64,000 bases of DNA from Cranoglanis bouderius. Lineage: Eukaryota > Chordata > Actinopteri > Siluriformes > Cranoglanididae. The position numbers were made by a program, and so were the translations under genes. Positions 11,225 through 23,114 of the stretch are shown here, in pieces. Under the pieces are notes generated by a model. That model ran no database searches and had not been told where the DNA came from. It saw only the letters and a list, made by a program, of their open reading frames with translations. The stretch is from contig CM042543.1 of NCBI GenBank assembly GCA_023630585.1, positions 15,120,260 through 15,184,259 of the forward strand, written 5' to 3'. Each line of letters opens with the position of its first letter. Positions within the stretch are counted from its first letter, which is position 1.

Positions 11225-11480
11225 TGTTTTTTTGTTTTGTTTTGTTTTTGCAGTTTGTGTGTTCTGTCTTGCACTCTAAAAAGAAGAGATATTTTAATGA
11301 AAAATGTAAGATAACAGAGAGCGGAGAAAGGCAGGACTGGCTAAAATATGCTGAAAACACGGTCATGTTTTGCGCTATCTGTTCCACTGAGAAAGAAAGA
11401 AAGAAAGAAGGTCATATGGCTTGAGGGTGAGTAAATAAAAACAGAAGTTTCATTTTTGGTTGAACTATCCATTTAAATAA
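11225..11480 (+). pseudogene. Possible TTF-type zinc-finger fragment of a hAT-like element
   Basis: A frame after a pyrimidine-rich stretch ending tttttgcag (11252) contains KKKRYFNEKC, then ERQDWLKYAENTVMFCAIC. A Trp-Leu-x-Tyr followed by MFC-x2-C is the layout of the TTF-type finger in hAT transposases and ZMYM-like proteins. Directly after it, 11418-11475 reads 'gagggtgagtaaat...tttcatttttggttgaactatcc', the end of a repeat frequent in fish genomes. Only one finger half is visible, so this could be chance. Confidence 0.35.
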
Positions 11481-11789
11481 GTGCATAAATGCAAGGTATT
11501 GCATGTAAAGGGAAAAGATCGGTGTTCTTATGTATGATTGAATAGTTGAATGTTTTAAACTTATTAATGAATGCATGTGTGCAGATGACTTTTTATGATT
11601 ATTTTAAAATTACTTTAAATACTAAAAAATAACTTTTTGTTCATATCAATTATATCATTTAAAACAATGTTGTTAGTTTCTGTTTTTGTGAGGTGGCTGG
11701 TAAAAAATTCTGAGTGGCCGGTAAAAAAAAATAATTATCAGTCACTGTGGCAGGTGGAGGAAAAATTTAATTTCAGACCCTGTTTGCCA

Positions 11790-12097
11790 AGGTTGGAGTG
11801 GAAGAACTCCAGTGATCTGCACACAGCCTGACCTCAACCCCCTGAACACTTTTGGGATGAACTGGAATGCTGCACTCCAGGCGTCCTCACTAGACATCAG
11901 TGCCTGACATCACAAATGCTCTTGTGGCTGAATGGGCAAAACTCAACAGCCATGCGCCAAAATCTAGTGGAAAACCTTCCCATAAGTGTGGAGGTTATAA
12001 CAGTAAAGGATGGACAAAATCTGGAATAGGATGCTCAAAAAGCACATATGGGTGTGATGGTCATGTGTCCACATACTTTTGGTCATATAGTGTATAT
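11790..12097 (-). mobile_element. Tc1-derived repeat, half copy
   Basis: Its right edge (gtgtccacatacttttggtcatatagtgtat) is the terminal repeat of the family also present at 57717-58181 in the opposite orientation. The left terminal repeat is missing, so this is a truncated copy. Confidence 0.7.
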
Positions 12098-13347
12098 AAC
12101 ATATTTCTTCACTCACTCTTAAATAATGAAATCTGTTGATAGTTTTCAAAACCCATCATGTCTCATGTGACTAATAATGGATAAAACTGCCTTGGAGAGA
12201 AATAACTATTGTTCCTAAAATTTGTCCTGCTAATGTCAAGTGTGCTTAGGATAAAGGTTCAAGAGCTGATTGTACTTGACCTGACAGTAATTGTTAGAAT
12301 TATAGCTAAAACTGTAGGCCTTCAGGCAATCAAACCCTAATTTTAGCCAATGTGGTCAACAGGAGCAAAGATCATTTCAGGACTAATTAAGCACAGCATG
12401 TTCTTAAATGCCATGTTTCACTCTATTAACTTTTCAGAGTAATGTACAAACCAATACACATTCTAGTAAATCGAATTAAGACAGATATTTGCCTAAATGT
12501 GTGAGGGAAATGTAGACACTGATTAGTGGACAGTGATTAGTGGACAGTGATTAGAAATGCATTTGAATTCACTATGCAGCTCTATTCTACCACTGACTGA
12601 TGTTTCTGTCTGCTAGAAGGAGTGAGGAGATTAAACAGAATGACACTACAGGAATCTGTGAACATCTCCATCTGTGAAACCAAGAAGTCTGCTTCTTATT
12701 TAATTTCCTTGAGAGCCAGGACTCTCAGATTGCAATAGAAGAACACAAAATATGATTTACAAATTCATGTAAAACTTTACATGATTTGCCATGCTGAAGA
12801 ATCTTCTATGGAGGTGCATGAAATATTTCATGATCAGATAATTTGCTGTGTTCATAAAAACTGAGATCTCTGTATTTCCCTATATAGAACTTCATATTTC
12901 CCTCCTCGGAGCATCCAGATGACCTCAATTGTTTGAGGTTGGAAATAAATAGACAAGCTAGTGCTTGCTATATGTGAACATAAAAAGTTTTCAAAGAGCA
13001 TTATCCACAAACATCCAAGAAAAGCAGAGGAAGTGAATAAAGGCAGTGTTTATTTTATAACATTTTGCACCACTATGACATTAAAATGCACAATTTGTCG
13101 ATGTACAGATCAGTGTACCTTTTCAATTATATGTTTTCTTGTATTTAGCAATTTTTAATACATCAAATACAAAACTGTTTAAAAGGCATAAAAGAAAGCT
13201 TTTGGACTAGTTTTTATTAAGACTGTCACCATGTAATGGAATAGCAAGTTGCAAATTAACCTATTACTGTGCTCAAAAAAGGACAAGCTTTGATTATATT
13301 GATGTCACTATGGCATTCAACATTATAGATAGTAATATAGTTTAATG
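12098..13347. other. No recognisable gene
   Basis: AT-rich. A short direct repeat 'gtggacagtgattagt' occurs near 12527-12555. Nothing else stands out. Confidence 0.5.
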
Positions 13348-13779
13348 TACAGTACTGTGCAAAAGTTTTAGGCAACTTATATTGTTATAGATTTTTTATT
13401 TTATGACTTCTCCATTATCACGTCAGTACAAAAACATTTTAGATTCCCAAACATTAATTTTCTAGCACAAAACAACACTTTTCAGACAAAAACACAATGA
13501 AGGATGCTGGGTTTTGCTGCAAAAATAAGAAGCAAGTGCGAAAGTCAAAGTCTCCAGAAGAACTGTGGCTGGATCTTACCAGCTAATTTCCTTATAAAAC
13601 TGCACAAATTGTATCGGAGACTACTATTTTTATTTTTATTTTTTTGTCACACCAAATATTGACTTTGTTTCATTTACTACTGTTTACTGCTCTTTACGGT
13701 ATTTTTAAAAAAATGTAGAAACATTAAATTTAGTTATTTTGAAGGCATCTTTGTTCTACAGCATTTCTTGGCATGTGCC
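13348..13779. mobile_element. MITE, mariner/Tc1-type, right end lost
   Basis: Starts TA then cagtactgtgcaaaagtttt and shares its whole body, in reverse orientation, with the complete copy at 35912-36391. Its right terminal repeat has been replaced by an (AT)n run at 13783-13809. Confidence 0.75.
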
Positions 13780-13809
13780 AAGATATATATATATATATAT
13801 ATATATATA

Positions 13810-15165
13810 AGCCCACTGGATACAATTACTCAAAGATAAAAATGCAAATGATGTCATTAAAAATTACGCCAATTTAACAAGACTAAGGAGTGCATAGAAG
13901 ATCAAAGACTAGATGTTAGATCATTATTTTCTACTTATCACAAAATGCTTTTAGTTAATACAACAGCTGCTAGTATCAAATTAATTATATGGTAAATCTC
14001 AATATTGAAATATTGGTAAAAGCTATAGAAAAAAACGTGTCAGTGTGTTGGATCCTCGGGTCTATGATGAAAACCTACTTGTTTAATCAGGCATTTTGTT
14101 AAAAAGAATAGATATAATGCTCCTGCTGTTTTTCCTCCTGCCTTATGTAACTGCCTGATATAACACAAATGTCTGATACTGATACTCTATCCCTGCTTTG
14201 AGATCATTTTGTAACTTTGTCTTAAGTTGCTGTATATGTTCATCACCATGTTTTTGTCAAAAATTGGGCCTCTTGGTCTTGGAAGAAATGAGTCAGCCCT
14301 AAATTCATTATGAGCACAATATTTCATTCTGGCTCTTCCCAAAGTTTCTCTTGCAGTCTCAGGAGTTATTTTTCTTTCCACTGTCTTTGGCTTCAACAGT
14401 GTGTGTCTAGATTCCAATTTTTGTGAACCTACAGTATTTTGTGAAAATGGCTGTAAAAATTACTATATGATTTTAAACTGAGATTTTTTTAAATTTTATT
14501 TTAAATTTTCTGAATGAATCAATGCAATAATCATTAGCCAAAGCTAGAGGAGAGATGACCCATATTACAGTTTGGCATCCATGAGGAAAGAAAAATCTCA
14601 TCACAAGTAGCTACCACACCACTGACATAACTGCGGGCAAATTGGTTATTATTATTGTGATAATTAGTGCCTTGAGGAAAATCCAATCCAACTACATTTT
14701 CTCTATTTCCGAGCTCTGCTGCCTTGTAGACACACACATACACAGAACAAATGTTGAGTATTACTATTCAGGATATTTTGATTATTACTGCTGAGTATTA
14801 CTATTCAGGATGTGTTAATACATTTTTCATTTGATCCAATCTGTTCTATGTGTGCCTTTTCTTTTAAACTGATAACAGGAACCAGATGATATCCTGTGTG
14901 ATTAACAAACTTAAAATACTTTGGCTGCTGTCACATCCACCCACAAAGATCGAGAATGGTCATCTTTCACTGCTGTTTTTTGTTAATCCCATTGCATTTG
15001 CTTATACCTAAAGCATAATATTTTGATTCATTATTAAATTGTTAAGCCCTTACTCCCAAGTACATTTCTAATTCTTCTAACTACATATGTTTTGTTATCA
15101 TCTTTTTGAATACAAATCTTATTTAGGTATAGGAAATTCAACCATGCTATTTGGAAGAACTGTAC
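13810..15165. other. No recognisable gene
   Basis: AT-rich. Short frames only, and a near-duplicate 'gagtattactattcagga' occurs twice at 14755-14812. Confidence 0.5.
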
Positions 15166-15316
15166 TGTATACACCAGGCCTTGCAATGGAGTGGCCCATC
15201 AGAGGTGAATGTTCCTGCCTAGCACCCGGGATGTTCCCGGGATAGGCTCCATTTCTCCCCATGCACTGAGCAGGATAAAGTCGCTGAAGATGAATGAATG
15301 AATGAATGAATGAATG
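15166..15316 (+). repeat. SINE 3' fragment with (AATG)n tail
   Basis: Contains 'cccgggataggctccat' and 'aggataaagtcgctgaaga', then a tail of (AATG)n at 15291-15316. It is a 5'-truncated member of the family at 1-336. Confidence 0.7.
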
Positions 15317-15756
15317 ATAACACCAGATTTTATAGCTGTGATGATATTTAAACTGACTTCTGAAGCTTGTCTTGGTTTCTGTAAACATCACATCCCAGTC
15401 TGTCCCTATTGTTTTTTCAACATGCTGCCTCACCATCTTACTAACCACTGGCCCTGTCTATTAGTTTTTACCTGTTTCTCAGTATACATACTGTATATAC
15501 AGTAAGTTCTGTTAGATTACGCCTTTCTTACAAAGCTTTCCCATTGTTCAAGTATGCAATTCTTAGTGTTATCTCTAGCATATTGACTTTTATCATTACC
15601 AACTCTTTATCTGTTTCTATATTTCTGCCATTTGGGTATCCATAATAGCCAGTTCTATTTTGATTATAGTTTGATTGCTTAATTAATTAATTATATTTTT
15701 GATTTCACCTTTGGATTGTATTTGCAGCATTAATCAATATGATTCAGCTAATCTTT

Positions 15757-15990
15757 CCCTGGGTGGGGTAGTGGGTAACATTTTAGCAGGGGCCCCAGTT
15801 TGATGCTGAGCTCAGGTAACTGTCTGTGTGGAGTTTTAGAGCATGGTGCCTTGGTGTGAATGAGAGTGTGAATGTCTATGTGCATGGTGCCCTGCCCTGG
15901 ACTGGTATTTCATCCAGAGTGTATTCCCAAACTCACACCCGTTCCTGGGATAGGCTCCGGATCCACCACAACCCTGACCAGTGATAAAGC
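15757..15990 (+). repeat. SINE copy, diverged
   Basis: A weak tRNA-like start (ggtagtgggtaac), the 'gtgtggagttttagagc' block, and the 'cctgggataggctccgg' block place it in the same family as 1-336. It is more diverged and lacks a clear tail. Confidence 0.65.
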
Positions 15991-16164
15991 TCTTTCTGAG
16001 TCATTTGCCTGATGTTTGTGACATTAAGATCATCATAAGTGTTTTCATCATAAGAGTTTAACCACAAAACTCTTAACCAAAGGCCACATATTAGAGGAAT
16101 ATTGTATATACAGTGTGATATGACCATGTATTGACTGTTAGTTGACCAATAATAGATAACTGAA

Positions 16165-16447
16165 AGTGAAAGTGGCATGTGAAGGCCGATGTATGGTAAC
16201 CCATACTTGGAATTTGTCCTCTGCATTTAACCCATCCAAGTTAGTGCACATACATTAGGAGCTGTGAGTAGTGAACACACACACACTACAAACCGTGAAC
16301 ACACCCGGAGCAGTGGGCAGCCATTTTTGCTGCGGCGCCCGGGGAGCAGTTGAGGGTTAAGGGCCTTGCTCAGGGGCCCAACAGTGGCAGCTTGGTAGTG
16401 CTGGGATTTGAACTCACGACCTTCCGATCAGTAGCCATTACACTATG
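16165..16447 (-). repeat. Second SINE family, near-complete
   Basis: The right end (gggatttgaactcacgacc, then a box-A-like run to 16447) is a reversed tRNA-like head with an internal B box. The body carries 'gagcagtgggcagccattt' and 'cggcgcccggggagcagtt', typical of a repeat found widely in teleosts. A shorter copy is at 22926-23112. Confidence 0.7.
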
Positions 16448-16818
16448 ACAGGATATGTATTATATATATGGGGAAATAATATGTTTAGAAAAAATAAATG
16501 CGTATCCCTATAATTTTGCATGCCATATTACTATGGATATATTTAGTTACTTACTATGTGATTCAGCTAAAATTATAGTAGAATTTTGTTCCTTGTATGT
16601 TAGTAGAGGAAATCCTTCCCATCACAGTGATTTCTGGCAGTGGTTTTAGCATACATGGTTTTCCATCTTAAACATGAAAATAATAAATACATGACATTAT
16701 ATTTGCTACTTTTAATATAATGATAGTGTATTGAAACGGAAGGAAGGGTAGTAATTCTTTAAAAAAAAATCTTAACCTAAATCAAGCCAATGTAATGTAT
16801 TCTATACAGAAACAACAG
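16448..16818. other. No recognisable gene
   Basis: AT-rich spacer between two repeats. Confidence 0.5.
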
Positions 16819-17221
16819 TGACTATGTTTATATGCACATCAATATTCCAATATTAATCAGAATTTGGCAATATTCTAATTAGTATTGGGTCATGTAAATG
16901 CAAGAATCTGATTCAGATTAAAACACTATTCTGATTCCCCAAATTCTGATTCCCACCCCTGGAATATGCCTGTTTTAATCAGAAATTTATTCAGAAAATC
17001 CACTGAAAGGAGATATATGCGCATGCTCAGTCCACAAGGAATTGTGGGTGCTAACAGATGCTTAGGCTAGGTATTTAGGAATGGCACCTCAGGCATACTT
17101 ACAACAACCATGTATACAGGAATATTCTGATGCCTGTACGCATATAAACATCATATTTGGAATATGGCTGCAATGGGAAAACAGACCTTAAATTGAATTA
17201 GCTGTGCATGTAAACGTAGTC
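16819..17221. mobile_element. MITE with about 20-bp terminal inverted repeats
   Basis: The left end gactatgtttatatgcac pairs with the right end gtgcatgtaaacgtagtc with three mismatches. The inside holds many inverted 'attctgatt' / 'aatcagaat' words and no coding frame. I cannot assign the superfamily with certainty. Confidence 0.65.
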
Positions 17222-17457
17222 AATACATACCACTGTATCAAACATAAATAAGGAAATGTATGTTTCATGCAGCTAAATATGTCTTCAGTACTGTGTGCTA
17301 ATACTAATTTTGTTTTTGCAATAGAGTAAACCTAGGGTCAGGGCTGGGGTTAGCAGTAAAAAAAAAACATTTCTTACAACTTCATTTGAATGATATCCAA
17401 ATAATAATCTTAAAAATAATCTAGCTAGAATTCCCACATATATTGCATGAATAAATA

Positions 17458-17588
<131 letters not shown>

Positions 17589-17589
17589 T

Positions 17590-17990
17590 GGATAAGCGTG
17601 GAAAAAAATGTAGTGTGTTCATTTTCAGCAATTTTTTACATTGTTACAAGGCTAAGGTTGTTAATTTTTGGTTTGTTTCTTTAGCTACAAGACACTGGAT
17701 TTAATAATGATCCTGTGGTGAAGCAGTTTGGGAAACAGGTCTGGTACTTTAGAGGACCCAGGACTAGGAGAACAATGTCAAAGGGTCAGGGACACAAGCA
17801 ATAGTGTTTTATACATCATTAACTCCTATCTGAGGATAGCATATAGAGAAAAGACTTTATAGCTTGTGGTACAGTAAATGTGTCAGCTCCACTACATACA
17901 CTAAAGACAGATGTATGGCTTATAGAAGTTGTATAGAACTACTGTATATAATTGTATGTGACAAATAAAAATCTTGAATCTTGAAAAAAA
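17590..17990 (+). repeat. Spacer ending in a LINE 3' tail
   Basis: Only the end is informative: 17945-17990 reads 'tataattgtatgtgacaaataaaaatcttgaa', the 3' terminus of a teleost LINE, with the last 14 bases duplicated. Related tails are at 47515-47655, 58265-58325 and, reversed, 23115-23180. Confidence 0.55.
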
Positions 17991-18283
17991 AATCTTGAAT
18001 CTAAGTGGAGAAGAATGCACACAATTGCAAATATTTGTCTAGAGTAAGCTTTGCACAGTTAATTATTATGTATTTATTAACAAAAACTAATGTACATAAA
18101 TGTAAACATATGTGACACATTAATAATTAAAACATTGCATTCTTAGCTGATTCTGGATATTACTTTCCATTCCTTTAAATGCTTAAGGGAAGGAAAGCAA
18201 TTCCTGATTAATCTCTTATCTTTGCCTAGAGACAGCTCTGTGCCTGATTTGCAGGATTCACTGTGACAGGCAGTCCCAGCACA

Positions 18284-18287
<4 letters not shown>

Positions 18288-18361
<74 letters not shown>
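18288..18361. repeat. (GT)n microsatellite
   Basis: About 37 GT units with no interruption. Confidence 0.95.
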
Positions 18362-18365
<4 letters not shown>

Positions 18366-18848
18366 TGCATGTTGATGATGGTGTTTTATCTTTTTGGATG
18401 CTGGTATAGAGTGTCCCCTTCTTCCAATTAATTCCCCCTCCTGGAGCACTGATGTTTGTCCAAAAGATTTACTCTTTCGCCCAGTCTAAGACAGATCAGA
18501 GTCAGAGATTGAAACATGGATAAACAGGGCTGGCAGCATAAGTCAATTCATAATTAATACACACGCACTCACACACTTACATTAGATCACATGATTGATG
18601 ATGGTATTGAGCAACAATGCTCAATGCAAACTGATCACAAATATAGAAGAATTGATCACTTCAAGAAGGAAGTGTTTCTGCTGTTTTTATATACTCAAGT
18701 ATTACTAGAGGACATTACAATTACTTATAAACTTTGCTAGTTAGCTTACATTCACTCAGCTCCCAACACACTCCTGTTCCTTTCTTTATTTCTATACTGA
18801 TATAACCAAAACTGCTCTCTCTATCAACCTATGCATTTTTAAAGTGTA

Positions 18849-18879
<31 letters not shown>

Positions 18880-20195
18880 ATAGTAAACTCTTTTTTCCCT
18901 AAGCAACATCATGCAAGCTACAGAATATTATAGTAATAAACTATTTGCAGAAATTTGCTATATAATGGCTTGCAAGCTAAAGAAAATAAATCTGCAACAA
19001 TCTATGAACTAAATACAAAACAGTTTGTTCATGTACATTAGTAAACATACTTTTCCATAGGAACAATAGTCATTTTTGTCAAAACTTTCATAGAACTTTA
19101 GTACGGTGAACAGAATTATGACATTTCCTACTAACAGAAGGTTTTGTTTGCTTTTACACTTGGCCAGAATAAGTTTCAAACGGTTGCTAACTGTTCTGTT
19201 GTATGATCAAAACTACTTACACTTCTCTGTCAACAGATATTTTATTATTAGTCTGTGGCCACATTTTGTGCCACAGGCTTCCAAAGGGGAATAATAAAAC
19301 ACCAGTGTTATTCTTTTTCTTCTAAAAACTAGTCTTTAAAAAACAGAGCTTGCGCCTGAAGAGTCAGAGCCCATGCATAAATCTGTACAAAACCCACAGC
19401 CTCAGCCTGACTCTGTAGAAGGGTTTGCTCGTTTGTCTGTCATAATTGAGAGGTGGAGGCAACAGGTGTTAGAACAACAACCAGTATAGGGCTGCCAACG
19501 TGATGGGACACAGCAAGGCTCTCGGCAAATGTGTCTCAGGCGCCAGAATCATTTTTGCCAATTTAATAGGTTCCGTTAGGAGTGTGCTAACAATGTACTT
19601 GAAATAGAGGAAATACTAAAACAGAAAATGCCCGAGGAGTTCCATCATGCACAGGTTGGGAAGTTGTTCTAAGTATGATTTTAATAGAGCCAGAGAGAGA
19701 GAAGCGGACAGATGTTCTATGCAGAATTTTGTACATTCTACAAAATTTGTTGTACCAAATTCTGAGCCCCCAGAGTTCTAGTGTGCTGTGATAGCTGTCA
19801 CAACAACCTCAGAATAAATGGGGACTTGTTGCTATCTAGCAGTCCCCGAAAAAAAAAAAAAAACTAGTATTTTGGGAATCCAGCCGATGAGGTCATGCTA
19901 GGTCACAGTCCTCGTTTGGTGATTCATTATTAGGGCAGAAAAACACAGATAGCTCCATAGGGTGTACATGTTGTCCGACATGTGTATGAGATGAGAAGAA
20001 GAAATCGAAGATGGCTATATGACAGCATTATTTATTGCAGTTACTGCATCATGCATCACTTCCATGACCTATCTGTTAGAAGTTATTCAACTAATTCTCA
20101 CCACCCCTAACAGAGAGGAGAGGTGAAATAGAAGAACCTTTCTCCAGTTGTGTCTGTGTCAGAGCTGCAATAGTGAAAGACGCTGTGTATTCCAC
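18362..20195. other. No recognisable gene
   Basis: Contains poly-A runs (18858-18880, 19850-19862) and short frames. Nothing with a domain. Confidence 0.5.
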
Positions 20196-21673
20196 TACAA
20201 CCCCAATTCCGAAAAAGTTGGGACAGTATGGAAAATGCTAATAAAAACAAAGAGGAGTGATTTTGTAAATGCACTTTGACTTGTATTTAAACACAAAAAC
20301 GTATAAAGACAAGGTATTTGATGTTTTACCTAATCAACTGCATAGTTTTTTTTGAAGATAAACGTTTATTTTGAAATTGATGCATGCAACATGTTCCAAA
20401 AAAATTAGGATGGGGAAATTTAGGACTAATAGTGATGTGACAAGTTGAAATAAGAAGGTGATGTGAAACAGGTGAGGCAATCGTCTAATCATAGTATATA
20501 AGGAGCCTCCAAAAAAGGCCTAGTCCTTCAAGAGCAAGGATGGGTTAAGGCTCACCAATCTGCCAACAGAATAATCCAACACTTTGAGAACAACATTCCC
20601 CAAAGATAAATCCGTAGGATTTTGGGCATTTTACCTTCTACAGTGCACAATATAATAAAAGATTCAAGGAATCCGTGAATCTGTGCATGATCTCTGATCC
20701 CTCAGACGTCACTGTCTTAAAAACCGTCATAAGTCTGTAATGGATATCCTGACATGGGCTCGGGAATACTTTGGTAAACCTTTGTCAGTCAACACCATTT
20801 GCCGCTGCATCCACAGATGCAAGTTAAGGCTTTACTATGCAAAGCAGAAGCCATACATCAACACTGTCCAGAAGCACCGCCGATTTCTCTGGGCTCGGTC
20901 TCATCTGAGATGGACAGTAGCACAGTGGAATCGTGTTTTGTGGTTCGACGAGTCAACATTTCAAATAGTTTTTGGACAAAACAGCCGTCGTGTTTTCTGG
21001 GCCAAAGAGGAAAAGGACCATCCAAGGTGTTATCAGCTTCAGGTCCAAAAGCCAGCATCTGTCATGGTATGGGGGTGTGTCAGTGCCCATGGGTAACTTG
21101 CACATCTGTGAGGGCACCATTAATGCAGAAAGATATGTAAACATTTTGGATCAACATATGCTGCCACCAAACCACATTCTGCCCGGATTACAAGCGCATG
21201 GTTGTGTAACAGAGAGTGCGGGTGCTAGCATGGCCTGCCTGCAGTCCTGACCTGTCTCCGATTGAGAATGTGTGGTGCATTATGAAGTGCAAAATAAGGC
21301 AACGAAGGCCCTGTACAGTTGCGCAGCTGAAGAAATGCATAATGTATGAATGGGGGAAAATTCTGCTTGCTAAACTTAACCAACTGGTGTCTTCAGTGCC
21401 CAAACACTTAATAAGTGTTATTAAAAGAAAAGGTGATGTTACACAGTGGTAAACAGTCGACTGTCCCAACTTTTTTGGAATGTGTTGCAGTCATCAGATT
21501 TGAAATGAGTGTATATTTTCAAAAATAATTTAAATTCACAAAATAAAACATCAAATAATGTGTTAATAATGTGTTTTGAATATAGTACAGGGTGAATTGA
21601 CTTGAAATGACTCTTTTTGTTTGTTTTTTTATATTTTCCATACTATCCCAACTTTTTTGGAATTGGGGTTGTA
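20196..21673 (+). mobile_element. Tc1-like transposon with both terminal repeats
   Basis: Left end TA-caaccccaattccgaaaaag and right end ttttggaattggggttg-TA are inverted repeats flanked by TA. An inner copy of the repeat ('tgtcccaacttttttggaat') lies at about 21462-21481. The element is about 1.48 kb, normal for a full Tc1-like copy. Confidence 0.9.
20740..21452 (+). pseudogene. Tc1-like transposase, frameshifted
   Basis: The first frame (20740-21096) gives a DNA-binding C-terminal part and the first DDE block VLWFDESTFQIVFG, ending at VMVWGCVSAHG. The next segment continues in another frame (GNLHICEGTINAERYVNILD). The block that should hold the second catalytic Asp is garbled near 21185-21235. 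The third block SPDLSPIENVWCIMK (21250-21293) keeps its Glu. At least two frame breaks make it inactive. The N-terminal helix-turn-helix upstream (20540-20740) is also degraded. Confidence 0.85.
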
Positions 21674-22925
21674 ATTTGAGAAGAATTTTCCATCAGAAAA
21701 ACAGGCTGTCACTGTCCTCAACTAAGCATAGGAAATGCTTGTACACACCAATCTAAAGAGTCACTAGACTACCTCAACCAGGCAGCCTAGGAGTCCTGAC
21801 ATTTCCACCTGAAGACTTCTCAGAAGATGTCAAAGACTGTTTATGGGTATGTAGGAACATAGCGTCAGACTCATTCACACAGCAAGTCCTATATAGGTGG
21901 CAGTTAGAGAAAACTGATTACAATAAATACAGTATACTGTATATTAGTAAATTAAAGCTTTTTGCCACCTTTTTTTCCCCTTGGTTTCGGATCAGTTACA
22001 ACTGTATTTGCCGCTGCTTAATACAATTAAACTACTTCTGCAGCTCATGAAATGCGAATACCACCTACCAATATGCATGCAAGAATTCTAATTAGCTCTA
22101 TGGAGGCTGTTTACAATAACCCAGTTTCTCCCAAGCTACAAATGAAAACATTAACAAACATGTCATCAGATGGTTTAACCAGAAACCAGACTGAGTAGGT
22201 GTTTGGAAAGAGCGTTTACTGTCACTGAGCATTTTACACCTTATTTGTATTATAAACTTTTGTTTTTAGAGAGTGTGTGGTTTTATTTTTGCCCGTTTTA
22301 TTTATTTATTTATTTTAATTTTTTTATTTTGCAACGCTGTGGTGGTCATAATTTTGCTTGATATATTTTTGACAAGTTGGTTTTATTGATTTGAATTTGA
22401 ACCAATTTTGAACCATCTGTGCAACATTTGGGCCGGATACCATTTGGACCTGCACCAGGGACAGATGTAACAATATTGTTTTTGTTAATCTGGGCCAGAT
22501 GAATTCTGTTTTGGTGCAGATCTGTAAAACTGATCAGTTCTGGTATTGTGCACAAAGACACAGGGTCTGCTCTGATACGTGGATCTGGAGTGAATGCAGC
22601 ACTACATGTTCTGGTGCAATGAACATTTGTTGTTTGGGTAACAACACTTTAGATTCTTTGCACCTGTAATCATACAATACAGATCAATCTCAGACATCTC
22701 AGTTCACCAGGAGATATTCACTACTACCTGAAGATGAGAAAACAAAGAGGATGAAATTAAATAAATCATTCCTGCACCTCCAAAACAACACATTTCTCAT
22801 TTTTACACTTCTGTCCTTTGAAGTTGCTGTATGGAGCCACTTACAAGGCCATTTTTAGAAACAAGAAAAACAGCTTTTATTATCACACTAACACCTGCAT
22901 TCAGTGAAATTCTTTTCTTAGCATA
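21674..22925. other. No recognisable gene
   Basis: AT-rich spacer with no domain-bearing frame. Confidence 0.5.
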
Positions 22926-23112
22926 CCCCAGCTTGTTAAGAAGCTAGAGTGAGAGTGCAGTGCCAGCTGTAGTACGGTGCCTCTGAAGCAGAGATGCTTA
23001 AAGGCCTTGCTCAAGAGCCCAGCAGTGTCAGCTTGGCAGTTTTGGGATTTGCTCTCAAAACCTTACCTAATCAGTAAGCCAAAACCTTATCCACTGAGCC
23101 ACTAATGCCCCC
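22926..23112 (-). repeat. Second SINE family, diverged copy
   Basis: Shares 'aaggccttgctcaagagcccagcagtg...ttgggatttg' with 16340-16415. The tRNA-like head is at the right end, so it points left. Confidence 0.6.
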
Positions 23113-23114
23113 TG

